From contig NZ_JSYZ01000030.1 in the NCBI RefSeq assembly GCF_001293465.1, positions 94,655 to 158,654 of the forward strand: a stretch of DNA of 64,000 nt. Reading direction: 5' to 3'. Positions 18,426 through 27,175 of the stretch are shown here, piece by piece. The translations under genes and the position numbers were made by a program. Position 1 is the stretch's first letter, and each line of letters opens with the position of its first letter. The notes beneath the pieces were generated by a model. The model was not told where the DNA came from, made no database searches, and saw nothing but the letters and a program-made list of their open reading frames with translations. The stretch is from Pseudomonas asplenii (GTDB lineage Bacteria > Pseudomonadota > Gammaproteobacteria > Pseudomonadales > Pseudomonadaceae).

Positions 18426-19997
18426 TCAGAGGTGAATCACGGCCAGGTCGAGTCGACCGTACTCGCTTTCGCCGTGTTCGCCTTTGGGGGGGACGTGATG
18501 GGTCTTCATGATCTGGTCGCCCTGCAGGGTTTCCAGGTGGATGTCGAAGCCCCAGAGGCGATGCAGATGCTTGAGTACCTCCTCGGTCGAGTCGCCCAGG
18601 GGTTTGCGGTTGTGTTGCTGGTGGCGCAGGGTGAGCGAACGGTCGCCGCGGCGGTCGATGCTCCAGATCTGCACGTTGGGCTCGCGGTTGCCCAGGTTGT
18701 ACTGGGCGGCCAGGGTTTCGCGGATGGTCCGGTAGCCGCTTTCGTCGTGGATGGCCGGTACCAGCAGGTCGTCGCGTTGATCGTCGTCGAGAATGCTGAA
18801 CAGCTTCAGGTCGCGGATCACCTTGGGCGACAGGTACTGCAGGATGAAACTCTCGTCCTTGAAGCTGCTCATGGCGAACTTGATGCTCGACAACCAGTCG
18901 CTGCCCGCCAGCTCGGGGAACCAGCGGCGGTCTTCTTCGGTGGGTTCCTCGCACATCCGGCGGATGTCGCGGTACATCGCGAAGCCCAGGGCATAAGGGT
19001 TGATCCCGCTGTAGTAGGGGCTGTCGAAGCCGGGCTGGAACACCACGCTGGTATGGGAGGCGAGGAATTCCATCATGAAGCCGTCGGTGACCAGGCCTTC
19101 GTCGTAGAGATCGTTCATCAGGGTGTAGTGCCAGAACGTCGCCCAGCCTTCGTTCATCACCTGGGTCTGGCGCTGCGGATAGAAGTACTGGGCGATCTTG
19201 CGCACGATCCGCACGATTTCCCGCTGCCAGGGTTCCAACAGCGGCGCGTGTTTCTCGATGAAATAGAGAATGTTCTCCTGGGGTTCGGAGGGGAAGCGGG
19301 CGTTGTCCTTCTCGCTGAGCTTGTCCGCGCCCTTGGGAATGGTTCGCCACAGGTCGTTGATCTGTTTCTGCAGGTGTTCTTCACGCTCCTTCTGCCGACG
19401 CCGTTCCTCCTCCGCGGAGATCGGGTAGGGGCGCTTGTAGCGGTCGACGCCGTAGTTCATCAGGGCGTGGCAGGAGTCGAGCAGGTCCTCGACGGCGTCG
19501 ATACCGTGGCGTTCCTCGCACTGGGTGATGTACTGCTTGGCGAAAACCAGATAGTCGATGATCGAGCTGGCATCGGTCCAGGTACGGAACAGGTAGTTGC
19601 CCTTGAAGAAGCTGTTGTGGCCGTAGCAGGCGTGCGCGACCACCAGCGCCTGCATGCAGATGGTGTTTTCCTCCATCAGGTAGGCGATGCAGGGGTCGGA
19701 ATTGATCACGATCTCGTAGGCCAGGCCCATCTGGCCGCGGCTGTAGGACTTCTCGGTGCTGAGGAAGTGCTTGCCGTAGGACCAGTGGTGATAGCCCAGG
19801 GGCATCCCCACCGAGGCATAGGCATCCATCATCTGCTCGGCGGTGATCACCTCGATCTGGTTGGGGTAGGTGTCCAGGGCGTAGCGCTCGGCGATACGGC
19901 TGATTTCGCGGTCGTAGGCCTGGATCAGTTCGAAGGTCCATTCCGAGCCGGTGGAAATGGGTTGGCGCTTGGGCTGTTTCTGCTCTCTGGAGGTCAT
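18426..19997 (-). CDS. SpoVR-family protein (YcgB)
   Basis: This 523-aa SpoVR/YcgB protein overlaps the upstream yeaH gene by 4 nt and is the last member of prkA-yeaH-spoVR. The family is named after a Bacillus sporulation gene but is common in non-sporulating proteobacteria; its biochemical role is not known. The N-terminal half contains conserved His/Glu/Cys-rich stretches (YGHNSFF, HALMNYGVDRYKRP, VMNEGWATFWHYTLMNDLYDEG) that resemble metal-binding segments. In enterics and Pseudomonas the three genes are coexpressed in stationary phase and nitrogen or carbon stress. No signal peptide or membrane helix is visible. Confidence 0.9.
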   Translation of the reverse strand: MTSREQKQPKRQPISTGSEWTFELIQAYDREISRIAERYALDTYPNQIEVITAEQMMDAYASVGMPLGYHHWSYGKHFLSTEKSYSRGQMGLAYEIVINSDPCIAYLMEENTICMQALVVAHACYGHNSFFKGNYLFRTWTDASSIIDYLVFAKQYITQCEERHGIDAVEDLLDSCHALMNYGVDRYKRPYPISAEEERRRQKEREEHLQKQINDLWRTIPKGADKLSEKDNARFPSEPQENILYFIEKHAPLLEPWQREIVRIVRKIAQYFYPQRQTQVMNEGWATFWHYTLMNDLYDEGLVTDGFMMEFLASHTSVVFQPGFDSPYYSGINPYALGFAMYRDIRRMCEEPTEEDRRWFPELAGSDWLSSIKFAMSSFKDESFILQYLSPKVIRDLKLFSILDDDQRDDLLVPAIHDESGYRTIRETLAAQYNLGNREPNVQIWSIDRRGDRSLTLRHQQHNRKPLGDSTEEVLKHLHRLWGFDIHLETLQGDQIMKTHHVPPKGEHGESEYGRLDLAVIHL

Positions 19998-21265
19998 GTC
20001 ACTAACCTGCGCTGGAAGAGTTCACGGAAGACCGGATAGATATCGGCGGCCGATACCAGCTGCTGCTGGGCAAACGTATCGCTGAACGCTTCGCTGATGC
20101 GTTCGTACTCGTACCACAGGGCCTGGTGTTCGCGCGGGGTGATCTCTACATAAGTGTAGTACTGCACGAACGGCATGATCTGGTTGATCAGGATGTCGCG
20201 GCAGATCGGCGAATCATCGTTCCAGTTGTCGCCGTCGGAGGCCTGGGCGGCATAGATGTTCCATTCGTTGGTTGGATAGCGTTCGGCCATGATCTCCTGC
20301 ATCAGCTTCAGGGCGCTGGAGACGATGGTGCCGCCGGTTTCCCGCGAGTAGAAGAACTCCTCCTCGTCGACCTCCCGGGCGCTGGTGTGATGGCGGATGA
20401 ACACCACTTCGATCTTGTCGTAGTTACGCTTGAGGAACAGGTACAGCAGGATGAAGAAGCGCTTGGCGATGTCCTTGGTCGCCTGGGTCATCGAGCCGGA
20501 CACGTCCATCAGGCAGAACATCACGGCCTTGGAGCTGGGGTTGGGTTGCTTGACCAGCAGGTTGTACTTGAGGTCGAACGTGTCGAGGAACGGCACACGG
20601 TGAATGCGCGCGCTGAGTCGTTCGATTTCCGCTTCGATTTCCTGGATATCGCCGAAGTTGTCCGGTTCTTCGCGTTTCAGTCGCTCCAGTTCGGCCTTGG
20701 CCTCCTTGAGTTTCGCCCGGCTGCTGCCGGACAGGGCGATGCGTCGGGCATGGGCCGAGCGCAGGGTGCGGATGATGTTGATGCGCGAGGGGTTGCCCTC
20801 GTTGCTGATCCCGGCGCGGACGGTCTTGTAGGTGTCGGTGCCGGTGAGGTTGCGCTTGACCAGGTTCGGCAGTTCCAGGTCCTCGAACATGAATTCGAGG
20901 AATTCCTCCTGGGTGATCTGGAAGACGAACTCATCCATCCCTTCGCCGGAGTTGCCGGCCTTGCCGGGACCGCGTCCGCCGCCTCCGCCCTGTGGCCTGG
21001 GAATGTGTTCGCCGGTGGTGAATTCCTTGTTGCCGGGATGGACCACGGTCTGCTTGCCGCCGCGTCCATGGTGGAGCACCGGCTCGTCGATGTCGCGACC
21101 GGGAATGCTGATCTGTTCGCCGTGTTCCATGTCGGTGATGGAACGGCGGCTCACGGCCTCCTCGACCGCTTTCTTGATGTGGTCACGGTAACGCCGCAGG
21201 AAGCGCTGGCGGTTCACCGTGCTCTTGTTCTTGCCATTGAGGCGTCGGTCGATCACATAGCTCAT
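19994..21265 (-). CDS. yeaH: YeaH/YhbH family (UPF0229) protein with VWA-like domain
   Basis: The 423-aa cytoplasmic protein starts MSYVIDRRLNGKNKSTVNRQ. Its C-terminal half contains a von Willebrand A-like fold with MIDAS signature DVSGSMTQ (about residue 245) and a downstream T/D region; the middle includes a Gly-rich stretch (GGGGGRGPGKAGN) and a charged coiled-coil-like segment (SRAKLKEAKAELERLKREEPDNFGDIQEIEAE, described here as residues ~175-210). Family members accompany the kinase PrkA/YeaG and are needed for some nitrogen-stress phenotypes in E. coli; molecular function is unknown. It starts 139 nt after prkA and overlaps spoVR by 4 nt. Confidence 0.9.
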   Translation of the reverse strand: MSYVIDRRLNGKNKSTVNRQRFLRRYRDHIKKAVEEAVSRRSITDMEHGEQISIPGRDIDEPVLHHGRGGKQTVVHPGNKEFTTGEHIPRPQGGGGGRGPGKAGNSGEGMDEFVFQITQEEFLEFMFEDLELPNLVKRNLTGTDTYKTVRAGISNEGNPSRINIIRTLRSAHARRIALSGSSRAKLKEAKAELERLKREEPDNFGDIQEIEAEIERLSARIHRVPFLDTFDLKYNLLVKQPNPSSKAVMFCLMDVSGSMTQATKDIAKRFFILLYLFLKRNYDKIEVVFIRHHTSAREVDEEEFFYSRETGGTIVSSALKLMQEIMAERYPTNEWNIYAAQASDGDNWNDDSPICRDILINQIMPFVQYYTYVEITPREHQALWYEYERISEAFSDTFAQQQLVSAADIYPVFRELFQRRLVT

Positions 21266-21281
21266 GGTGGAGCCCTCCGGG

Positions 21282-21401
21282 CAGCTTCAAGTTACAGGCT
21301 TCCAGCACCGGGCTGGAAACTCGGGGACAAGCGGTTGGCTGCGCGGACCGCGGACACGCCGGTGGACGTGTCGACGACCTGCAGCCTGGCGCTTGCAGCT
21401 G
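21282..21401. repeat. imperfect inverted repeat in the prkA-yeaH gap
   Basis: The 19-nt segments at 21282-21300 and 21383-21401 are inverted copies matching at 15 of 19 positions, enclosing a GC-rich 82-nt core that itself has small palindromes (TCCAGCACCGGGCTGGA). It fills almost all of the 139-nt gap inside the operon and looks like a second repeat family, distinct from the GGCTTGCC-type REPs. Confidence 0.5.
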
Positions 21402-21404
21402 CCG

Positions 21405-23327
21405 TTACTGCGACTTGCGAACCCGCAGGTACCACTCGGAGAGCAGGCGTACCTGTTTGTCGGTGTAGCCGCGTTCGACCATGCGTGTGACGAAGTCGTT
21501 GTGTTTCTGTTGATCCTCCTTGCTGGCCTTGGCGTTGAAGCTGATGACCGGCAGCAGATCCTCGGTGTTGGAGAACATTTTCTTCTCGATCACCACCCGC
21601 AGCTTCTCGTAGCTGAGCCAGGTCGGATTCTTGCCGTTGTTGTTGGCCCGGGCGCGCAGTACGAAGTTGACGATTTCGTTGCGGAAATCCTTCGGATTGC
21701 TGATGCCGGCCGGTTTCTCGATCTTTTCCAGTTCCTCGTTGAGCGCGACGCGATTGAGGATCTCGCCGGTTTCCGGATCGCGGTATTCCTGGTCCTGGAT
21801 CCAGAAGTCGGCGTACAGCACGTAGCGATCGAAAATGTTCTGGCCGTATTCGCTGTAGGATTCCAGGTAGGCAGTCTGGATTTCCTTGCCGATGAACTCG
21901 ATGTAGCGCGGCGCCAGGTATTCCTTGAGGTAGCGCAGGTAGCGTTCGCGGGTTTCGGCCTGGAACTGTTCCTGTTCGATCTGCTGTTCGAGCACATACA
22001 GCAGGTGTACCGGGTTGGCGGCGATCTCATGGGGGTCGAAGTTGAAGACCTTGGACAGGATCTTGAACGCGAAGCGGGTCGACAGGCCGTTCATGCCTTC
22101 ATCGACGCCAGCCGCGTCGCGGTATTCCTGGATCGACTTGGCCTTGGGATCGGTGTCCTTGAGGTTTTCCCCGTCGTAGACGCGCATTTTCGAGTAGATG
22201 TTCGAGTTTTCCGGCTCCTTGAGGCGCGAGAGCACGGTGAACTGGGCGAGCATCCGCAGGGTGTCGGGCGCGCAGTGCGCCTTGGACAGCGAACTGTTGT
22301 GCAGCAGCTTGTCGTAGATCTTCACCTCGTCGCTGACCCGCAGGCAGTAGGGGACCTTGACGATGTAGATCCGGTCGATGAACGCCTCGTTGTTCTTGTT
22401 GTTGCGGAAGGTGTGCCATTCCGATTCGTTGGAGTGCGCCAGCAGTACGCCGGTGAAGGGAATCGCCCCCAGGCCTTCGGTGCTGTTGTAGTTGCCTTCC
22501 TGGGTGGCGGTCAGCAATGGGTGCAGCACCTTGATCGGTGCCTTGAACATCTCGACGAACTCCATCAGGCCCTGGTTGGCCCGGCACAGGGCGCCTGAGT
22601 AGCTGTAGGCGTCGGCGTCGTTCTGCGGGAATTCCTCCAGCTTGCGGATATCGACCTTGCCCACCAGCGCGGAAATGTCCTGGTTGTTCTCGTCACCGGG
22701 CTCGGTCTTGGCCACGGCGATCTGGTTGAGGATCGAAGGGTAGAGCTTGACCACGCGGAACTGGCTGATGTCGCCGCCGAACTCGGCCAGGCGCTTGGTC
22801 GCCCAGGGCGACATGATGGTGTTCAGGTAGCGCCGCGGAATGCCGAAGTCTTCCTCGAGGATCGCGCCGTCCTCCGTGGCGTTGAACAGGCCCAGTGGCG
22901 ACTCGAACACCGGCGAGCCCTTGATGGCGTAGAAGGGCACCTTCTCGATCAGTTGTTTCAGCTTTTCCGCCAGGGAGGATTTACCACCCCCCACCGGACC
23001 GAGCAGATAGAGGATCTGTTTCTTCTCTTCCAGGCCCTGGGCGGCGTGGCGGAAATACGAAACGATCTGGTCGATACATTCCTCCATCCCATGGAAGTCT
23101 TCAAAGGCCGGATAGCGACGGATCACCTTGTTGGAGAAGATGCGCGACAACCGTGAGTTGGTGGACGTATCCAGCAGTTCGGGTTCGCCGATTGCCAGTA
23201 GCATCCTCTCGGCTGCCGAGGCGTAGGCGCTGCGATCCTTTTTGCACAGCTCAAGATACTCCTGCAGCGTGAGTTCTTCCTGCCGTGTGGATTCGAAGCG
23301 TTGTTGGAAATGGCTGAATATGCTCAT
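21405..23327 (-). CDS. prkA: PrkA/YeaG serine protein kinase, AAA+ type
   Basis: The 640-aa protein starts MSIFSHFQQRFESTRQEELTLQ. The N-terminal PrkA AAA domain has a Walker A motif LGPVGGGKSSLAEKL (~residue 110) and DFxEMFK/LLTATQEGNY stretches; the C-terminal domain (~400-640) resembles the regulatory kinase part. Family members autophosphorylate and act in stress responses. It heads prkA-yeaH-spoVR. A ~180-nt leader with a hairpin and a candidate sigma-S-like promoter lies upstream. The start ATG has a GAGG-type Shine-Dalgarno (GCGAGGTGACGTC ATG). Confidence 0.94.
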   Translation of the reverse strand: MSIFSHFQQRFESTRQEELTLQEYLELCKKDRSAYASAAERMLLAIGEPELLDTSTNSRLSRIFSNKVIRRYPAFEDFHGMEECIDQIVSYFRHAAQGLEEKKQILYLLGPVGGGKSSLAEKLKQLIEKVPFYAIKGSPVFESPLGLFNATEDGAILEEDFGIPRRYLNTIMSPWATKRLAEFGGDISQFRVVKLYPSILNQIAVAKTEPGDENNQDISALVGKVDIRKLEEFPQNDADAYSYSGALCRANQGLMEFVEMFKAPIKVLHPLLTATQEGNYNSTEGLGAIPFTGVLLAHSNESEWHTFRNNKNNEAFIDRIYIVKVPYCLRVSDEVKIYDKLLHNSSLSKAHCAPDTLRMLAQFTVLSRLKEPENSNIYSKMRVYDGENLKDTDPKAKSIQEYRDAAGVDEGMNGLSTRFAFKILSKVFNFDPHEIAANPVHLLYVLEQQIEQEQFQAETRERYLRYLKEYLAPRYIEFIGKEIQTAYLESYSEYGQNIFDRYVLYADFWIQDQEYRDPETGEILNRVALNEELEKIEKPAGISNPKDFRNEIVNFVLRARANNNGKNPTWLSYEKLRVVIEKKMFSNTEDLLPVISFNAKASKEDQQKHNDFVTRMVERGYTDKQVRLLSEWYLRVRKSQ

Positions 23328-23425
23328 GACGTCACCTCGCTCGATACTTGGAGCCGGTGCCGGATCAGTCAGTCAAGTGCTGGCATGCAACGGTGAAGCC
23401 GTTGCCGTTTACCCCCCAGAACACC

Positions 23426-23448
23426 TTCAAGGCGGCGGTGGCCTTGAA
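23426..23448 (-). promoter_or_regulatory. hairpin in the prkA 5' leader
   Basis: TTCAAGGC (23426-23433) and GCCTTGAA (23441-23448) form a perfect 8-bp stem with a 7-nt loop about 100 nt before the prkA start. Next to it a run of six C on the plus strand gives a G-run in the mRNA. Role unknown. Confidence 0.4.
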
Positions 23449-23514
23449 AATTACTACCGATGACCCGTACGCCGGTGTACCGGCTCTCCCCTGATTTGGA
23501 TGGCCTCGCGCTTA

Positions 23515-23541
23515 AGGATAGTTCGGAATCGGGGAGGTCAA
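23515..23541 (-). promoter_or_regulatory. candidate sigma-S-type promoter of prkA
   Basis: On the minus strand CTATCCT (23515-23521) resembles the sigma-S -10 (CTATACT) and TTGACC lies at 23536-23541. The 15-nt spacing of the two boxes is short for sigma-70, which would matter less for sigma-S. prkA/yeaG is RpoS-dependent in E. coli, which motivates this reading. Confidence 0.3.
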
Positions 23542-23628
23542 GGCGGGATGCGCAATTAGTTGCGCTTTACCGTTCGTCAGGAAATGCTCTAGCCCGCGGT
23601 TCGTGCGGGCTTGAGCGGAAGAAAAAAA

Positions 23629-23958
23629 TTATTCGGAAATATCTTGAGCGATTTCCGAAGGATAGGTCGTACGCCACAGTTCGAAGCCGCCATCCAGGCT
23701 GTAGACCTCGGAGAAACCCTGGCCCACCAGGTAGGCTGCCGCACTCTGGCTGGAATTGCCGTGGTAGCAGCACACCACCAGCGGCTTATCCAGATCGGCG
23801 TTGGTGATGAAGTCGTGCAGTGAGTGATTGTCCAGGTGTTTCGCGCCCGCGATGTGCTGCAGGGCGAATGCCTGCGGATCGCGGATGTCGACGACCACGG
23901 CACCTTGCTCGCGCAGGGCCTGGGCTTGTTCGGGAGGGATGCGTTTGAATTCGCTCAT
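23629..23958 (-). CDS. glpE: GlpE, thiosulfate sulfurtransferase (single-domain rhodanese)
   Basis: The 109-aa rhodanese moves sulfane sulfur from thiosulfate to cyanide or another thiol acceptor. The start at 23958 gives MSEFKRIPPEQAQALREQGA and the standard length; the frame is open further upstream through apaH but only by chance. Conserved features are VVDIRDPQAFALQHIAGA and the active-site loop CCYHGNSS with catalytic Cys64. It follows apaH by 35 nt on the same strand and is the likely last gene of the lptD-to-glpE run. Cytoplasmic, no signal peptide. Confidence 0.94.
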   Translation of the reverse strand: MSEFKRIPPEQAQALREQGAVVVDIRDPQAFALQHIAGAKHLDNHSLHDFITNADLDKPLVVCCYHGNSSQSAAAYLVGQGFSEVYSLDGGFELWRTTYPSEIAQDISE

Positions 23959-23993
23959 GGTTGGCTCCGGTCGGGGGCTTGTAGGTCGTAGAG

Positions 23994-24869
23994 TCAGCGA
24001 TAGAGCCAGGCGCGGAATCGCTCGGCCAGGGTCGGCGGTGGTGCGACGCCGCCCTGGCTGTCGCACTTGCAGCTCAGGCGCTCGCCGGTGTCGACGTTCA
24101 TCAGGGTCATGGCACTGCCCCAGACACAACCGGTGTCGAGGGCGAAGATGTCCGGCACGTCGCATTGGCCTTCGAGTGCGGCCCAATGACCGAAGATGAT
24201 CTTCAGCCCCTGGGTCCTGCGCTCCCTGAAGCTGAACCAGGGCGCGTAGCCGGCCGGCGCGGTGTCGGCGCCTTCCTTGCCCTTGAGGTCGAGTTTGCCT
24301 TCGGCGGTGCAGAAGCGCATGCGGGTGAAATAGTTGGTGATCACCCGCAGGCGGGTGATGCCTTCCAGGTCGCCGTCCCACTTGTTCGGTTCGTTGCCGT
24401 ACATGCCAGCCAGGAAGGGCCTGAACTGCTGGTCGTCACGCAGGGCCGCTTCGACTTCCGCGGCGAGTTTGAGCGCCTTTTTCAGCGACCACTGTGGCGG
24501 AATACCGGCATGGACCAGTGCCACGTTGCGTTCCGGGTCATGATGCAGCAGCTTCTGCTGGCGCAACCAGCCGAGCAGTTCCGGTGCATCCGGGGCTTCG
24601 AGTACTTCGCGCAGGGTGTCGCTTTTCTTCAGGCGTTCAACGTTCTGCGCGGCAGCCAGCAGGTGCAGGTCATGATTACCGAGCACGCAGACCAGCGAGT
24701 CGCGCCTGCGATAGAGGTAGCGCAGGGTCTCCAGGGACTGCGGGCCGCGGTTGACCAGGTCGCCGACCAGCCACAGGCGATCGCAGGCAGGGTCGAAGCG
24801 CACCCGTTCGAGCAGGCACTTGAGCGGTTCCAGGCAGCCTTGCAGGTCGCCGACGGCGTACACCGCCAT
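23994..24869 (-). CDS. apaH: ApaH, symmetrical Ap4A hydrolase
   Basis: The 291-aa metallophosphatase hydrolyses Ap4A to two ADP and also removes Np4 caps from RNA in E. coli. The metal-binding signatures of the calcineurin-like fold are all visible: GDLQGC (residues 7-12), GDLVNRGPQS (~36-45), GNHDLHLL (~65) and the downstream ALVHAGIPPQW. It overlaps apaG by one base (TGATG), so translation is coupled, as in E. coli where apaG-apaH end the same operon. Confidence 0.96.
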   Translation of the reverse strand: MAVYAVGDLQGCLEPLKCLLERVRFDPACDRLWLVGDLVNRGPQSLETLRYLYRRRDSLVCVLGNHDLHLLAAAQNVERLKKSDTLREVLEAPDAPELLGWLRQQKLLHHDPERNVALVHAGIPPQWSLKKALKLAAEVEAALRDDQQFRPFLAGMYGNEPNKWDGDLEGITRLRVITNYFTRMRFCTAEGKLDLKGKEGADTAPAGYAPWFSFRERRTQGLKIIFGHWAALEGQCDVPDIFALDTGCVWGSAMTLMNVDTGERLSCKCDSQGGVAPPPTLAERFRAWLYR

Positions 24870-25249
24870 CAGTGCAGGGCTCCGGGTACGGCAAGACGGA
24901 ACGGCGCGATGATGGCGTCGAAGTGCTGACCATCCTCGGCCAGCATCTGGTAGCTGCCGTGCATGTTGCCGACCTGGGTGGTCATGACCGTGCCACTGCT
25001 GTAGGTGTGGCTTTCTCCGACTTCGATCAGCGGTTGCTGGCCGACCACGCCGGCCCCGCGAACCTCCTCCACGTGGCCGTCACCGTCGGTGATCACCCAG
25101 TGTCGGGACAGCAGGCGCGCAGGCAACTGCCCGTTGTTCTGCACGGTAATGGTGTAGGCAAAGGCGAAGCGGTTCTGTTCGGGCTGGGATTGTTCAGCGA
25201 GGAACCGGGTGACGACGCTGACGTCGACCTGATAGCGAGGATCGGACAT
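24869..25249 (-). CDS. apaG: ApaG (CO2+/Mg2+ efflux-associated, FBA-like fold)
   Basis: The 126-aa protein, start at 25249 (MSDPRYQVDVSVVTRFLAEQ), is ApaG over its full length, including YTITVQNNGQLPARLLSRHWVITDG and the Gly-rich GAGVVGQQP loop followed by SGTVMTTQVGNMHGSYQM. ApaG has a fibronectin-III-like fold; its biochemical role is unsettled. The open frame continues 15 codons upstream to an earlier start that I judge non-native because it lacks similarity. It sits between rsmA and apaH in the conserved order rsmA-apaG-apaH. Confidence 0.94.
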   Translation of the reverse strand: MSDPRYQVDVSVVTRFLAEQSQPEQNRFAFAYTITVQNNGQLPARLLSRHWVITDGDGHVEEVRGAGVVGQQPLIEVGESHTYSSGTVMTTQVGNMHGSYQMLAEDGQHFDAIIAPFRLAVPGALH

Positions 25250-25370
25250 GCAAGAGGCCTTGGAAGCAAAAGCGAAAGATGCGACTGATGGCACTCAGTC
25301 TAGGCCAAGTGCCGGGTAGTAGGCCAGATATGCTGTCTGGCGCCGTACCCGGTCACGGTGGGGTGTACTG

Positions 25371-26189
25371 TCAGTCGGTGACAGGCGACTTGTCGGACTG
25401 TTCGCTGAGCTTGTCGGCCAGGCGGACGAAGGCGGCCAGGTCCAGTTGCTCCGGGCGCAGGCTGCCATCGACGCCGGCGGCCTCGATGTCGGCGCTGCTG
25501 AGCAGGGCCTTGAGCGTGTTGCGCAGGGTCTTGCGGCGCTGGTTGAAGGCTTCGCGAACGATGCGTTCCAGCAGGCGGTGATCCTTGGCCGGGTGCGGTA
25601 GCACCTGGTGAGGTACCAGGCGGACGATCGCCGAGTCGACCTTGGGTGGCGGATTGAAAGCGCCAGGGCCGACGTTGAACAGGTGTTCGACGCGGCAATG
25701 ATACTGGACCATGATCGACAGGCGACCCCAGTCGCCACCACCGGGGCCGGCGGCCAGACGCTCGACGACTTCCTTCTGCAGCATGAAGTGCATGTCGCGG
25801 ATCAGGCTGGCATTGTCCAGCAGGTGGAAAATCAGTGGTGTCGAGATGTTGTAGGGCAGGTTGCCGACTACTCGCAGGCTGTTGGGGGCGGCGTTCAGCG
25901 TGGTGAAGTCGAACTTCAGTGCATCGCCCTGATGCAGTTGGAAGTTCGGCTTGCCGGCGAACTGCTGGTTGAGGATCGGGACCAGGTCCTTGTCCAGTTC
26001 AACCACGTCCAGTTGTGCGCCGCTGCTCAGCAGGCCTTCGGTCAGGGCGCCCTGGCCCGGGCCGATTTCCAGCATGCGGTCTTCGGCCTTGGCTCGGATG
26101 GCCCGCAGGATGCGATCGATCACGCCGGCATCATGCAGGAAGTTCTGGCCGAAGCGCTTGCGCGCCCGGTGTTGGTATTGCTCGCTCAT
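25371..26189 (-). CDS. rsmA: RsmA (KsgA), 16S rRNA A1518/A1519 dimethyltransferase
   Basis: The 272-aa SAM-dependent enzyme dimethylates two adenines in the 3' hairpin of 16S rRNA. It begins MSEQYQHRARKRFGQNFLHD and shows motif I LEIGPGQGALTEGLL, motif IV VVGNLPYNISTPLIF (NLPY catalytic) and the downstream MLQKEVVERL. The start overlaps the end of pdxA by 4 nt (ATGA). The gene name rsmA here is the rRNA methylase, not the unrelated Csr-type RNA-binding protein of the same name. Confidence 0.97.
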   Translation of the reverse strand: MSEQYQHRARKRFGQNFLHDAGVIDRILRAIRAKAEDRMLEIGPGQGALTEGLLSSGAQLDVVELDKDLVPILNQQFAGKPNFQLHQGDALKFDFTTLNAAPNSLRVVGNLPYNISTPLIFHLLDNASLIRDMHFMLQKEVVERLAAGPGGGDWGRLSIMVQYHCRVEHLFNVGPGAFNPPPKVDSAIVRLVPHQVLPHPAKDHRLLERIVREAFNQRRKTLRNTLKALLSSADIEAAGVDGSLRPEQLDLAAFVRLADKLSEQSDKSPVTD

Positions 26190-27175
26190 AAACGGGTCTC
26201 GGCCATCTGGTAGGCGGTTTCCAGGGCGACTTGCAGGCTGCCGGTGTCGATTTTGCCGCTGCCGGCCAGGTCCAGGGCAGTGCCGTGGTCGACCGAGGTG
26301 CGGATGATCGGCAAGCCGAGGGTCACGTTGACTGCCGCGCCGAAACCTTTGTATTTCAGCACGGGCAGGCCCTGATCATGGTACATCGCCAGCACCGCGT
26401 CGCAGTGCTCCAGATATTTGGGGGTAAACAGAGTGTCGGCGGGCAGCGGGCCGCGCAAGTCCATGCCCTCACTGCGCAGACGCTCCAGGGTCGGTTCGAT
26501 GACGTCGATCTCTTCGTGGCCCAGGTGACCACCTTCACCGGCATGGGGGTTGAGCCCGCATACCAGGATTCGTGGCTGGGCGATGCCGAACTTTTCCTTG
26601 AGATCGGTGTGCAGGATGCGCGTGACGCGCTCCAGGCGCTCGTCGGTAATCGCGTCGGCCACCTGGCGCAGCGGCAGGTGCGTGGTGACCAGCGCCACGC
26701 GCAGTCCGCGGGTGGCGAGCATCATCACCACCTGGCGGGTATGGGTCAGGTCGGCGAGGAACTCCGTGTGCCCGGAAAAGGCGATCCCGGAGTCGTTGAT
26801 CACGCCCTTGTGCACCGGAGCGGTGATCATGCCGGCGAAATCGCCGTTGAGGCAGCCTTCGCCGGCGCGAGTCAGGGTTTCCAGGACGAAGGCCGCGTTG
26901 GCCTGGTCCAGTTGCCCGGGCACGACCGGGGCGGCCAGTGGCGTATCCCAGACGTAGAGGCTGCCAGCGGGGGCCGGCTGCTCTGGCCAGTGGTCCGGCC
27001 CTACCGCCAGCAGGTCGACGGCCACCGCCAGTTGCGTGGCCCGCTCGGCGAGCAGGTCACGACTGGTAATGGCAATCAGGGGGTAGGGCTGGGGCTGCGA
27101 GGCCAGCAGCAGACAAAGGTCTGGACCGATGCCTGCCGGCTCGCCGGGGGTCAGCGCAAAACGCCAGGGTTTCAC
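26186..27175 (-). CDS. pdxA: PdxA, 4-hydroxythreonine-4-phosphate dehydrogenase
   Basis: The 329-aa NAD-dependent dehydrogenase works in the DXP-dependent route to pyridoxal phosphate. Conserved stretches include LTPGEPAGIGPDL at the N-terminus, GHTEFLADLTHT (substrate and metal His), VCGLNPHAGEGGHLG and CDAVLAMYHDQGLPVLKY near the C-terminus. It overlaps surA upstream and rsmA downstream by 4 nt each, so it is fully embedded in the lptD-surA-pdxA-rsmA operon. Confidence 0.97.
   Translation of the reverse strand: MKPWRFALTPGEPAGIGPDLCLLLASQPQPYPLIAITSRDLLAERATQLAVAVDLLAVGPDHWPEQPAPAGSLYVWDTPLAAPVVPGQLDQANAAFVLETLTRAGEGCLNGDFAGMITAPVHKGVINDSGIAFSGHTEFLADLTHTRQVVMMLATRGLRVALVTTHLPLRQVADAITDERLERVTRILHTDLKEKFGIAQPRILVCGLNPHAGEGGHLGHEEIDVIEPTLERLRSEGMDLRGPLPADTLFTPKYLEHCDAVLAMYHDQGLPVLKYKGFGAAVNVTLGLPIIRTSVDHGTALDLAGSGKIDTGSLQVALETAYQMAETRL

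Larger units (their letters stand above)
23328..23628 (-). other. 301-nt region: prkA leader and 3' end of glpE
   Basis: No gene is seen. It holds the hairpin and promoter listed separately, and an inverted repeat AGCCCGC/GCGGGCT (23591-23611) 18 nt past the glpE stop that could end glpE transcription, although no T-run follows. Confidence 0.5.
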
